A stretch of DNA of 31,044 bases from an uncultured Collinsella sp. (lineage in GTDB: Bacteria > Actinomycetota > Coriobacteriia > Coriobacteriales > Coriobacteriaceae), in assembly GCA_900540945.1 (NCBI GenBank), contig UQHQ01000024.1:1-31044 (forward strand), given 5' to 3'. Shown here in pieces: positions 30,789 through 31,044 of this stretch (positions are counted from its first letter, which is position 1; each line of letters starts with the position of its first letter). Position numbers and translations under genes: made by a program. Below the pieces are notes generated by a model. That model saw only the letters and a program-made list of their open reading frames with translations. It ran no database searches and was not told the DNA's origin.

Positions 30789-31044
30789 ATGGATTTGAAG
30801 CGCTATGTCGCAAAGGGCCTAAGAGCAATTTTACAGCCTCCGGCTATTACCGACTGCACTATTCACCGCACCTCGCGCGTGTGTTCCGGTACGCAACTTA
30901 ACAACACTAGTCTTGGTCGTTATTCTTATATCGGGCACGATTGCTTCACGGTTAACGCGCAGATTGGTTCATTCTGCTCTATTGCAGATTGCTGCCGTAT
31001 CGGCGGGGCGTCCCATCAGATGTCATACGTTTCGACCTCACCGG
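30789..31044 (+). CDS. Hexapeptide-repeat O-acetyltransferase, 5' part only
   Basis: The frame is open from ATG 30789 to the window end (85 codons), so the gene continues beyond it. After a short lead (MDLKRYVAKGLRAIL) come left-handed beta-helix turns: SRVCSGTQLNNTSLGRYSYI, then GHDCFTVNAQIGSFCSIADC and CRIGGASHQMSYVSTSP. The last segment matches the CatB/xenobiotic-type acyltransferases, where the His after GGA is catalytic. It probably acetylates a sugar of the polysaccharide. It lies six bases after capF. Its base composition returns to the window's ordinary mixed codons, unlike capE-capF. It lacks the UDP-sugar-binding N-terminal domain of PglD, so it is unlikely to be the missing bacillosamine acetyltransferase. 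Confidence 0.85.
   Translation, partial: MDLKRYVAKGLRAILQPPAITDCTIHRTSRVCSGTQLNNTSLGRYSYIGHDCFTVNAQIGSFCSIADCCRIGGASHQMSYVSTSP

Overview
The window looks like a chromosomal segment of a high-G+C gut actinobacterium of the class Coriobacteriia, most likely Collinsella or a close relative. This is inferred from gene content and style: a GlgC+GlgD glycogen locus, Ala/Lys-rich protein tails, and a tRNA followed by an exopolysaccharide locus headed by a NusG paralogue. No database search was possible.

Region 1 (1-4289, + strand) is housekeeping: the 3' part of priA, then def, a large inverted repeat, fmt and rsmB. fmt and rsmB overlap by an ATGA. Together they handle replication restart, formylation and deformylation of initiator Met, and 16S rRNA methylation. 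Region 2 (4290-5822) holds an AT-rich, probably foreign gene for a membrane-anchored surface protein broken by one in-frame amber codon, and a small FmdB-type zinc-ribbon gene.

Region 3 (5828-19108, - strand) is a complete glycogen/alpha-glucan locus. Its order in the direction of transcription is glgB, glgP, glgC, glgD, glgA, then a GH13-GH77 fusion enzyme. GlgCD makes ADP-glucose, GlgA polymerises it, GlgB branches it, GlgP phosphorolyses it, and the fusion should hydrolyse or debranch and disproportionate glucans. GlgA and GlgB carry histone-H1-like Ala/Lys tails. The control regions upstream of glgB and of the fusion share a GGTAAAAC-type half-site, suggesting one LacI-type regulator. A HAD phosphatase and a divergent thiamine-pyrophosphokinase-like gene run the other way (19455-20795).

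Region 4 (20796-22530) is a non-coding and scrambled stretch. It has a long stem-loop whose 3' arm is triplicated as a 35-bp tandem repeat, a tRNA-Ala(GGC) with promoter and terminator, a long imperfect hairpin, and a NusG-family antiterminator gene split by a local inversion. Its NGN half is on the - strand and its KOW half on the + strand. The segment is bounded by 8-bp inverted repeats (GGTGCTCG / CGAGCACC). This is the most unusual feature of the window.

Region 5 (22531-31044, + strand) is a surface-polysaccharide cluster: a PglF-type dehydratase, PglE-type aminotransferase, PglC-type phosphoglycosyl transferase, ATP-grasp ligase, GT4 glycosyltransferase, CapE/FnlA and CapF/FnlB (UDP-L-FucNAc pathway), and a hexapeptide-repeat acetyltransferase cut off by the window end. 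From inside the pglC-like gene to the end of capF, codon use becomes strongly G/C-ending, which suggests an exchanged cassette.
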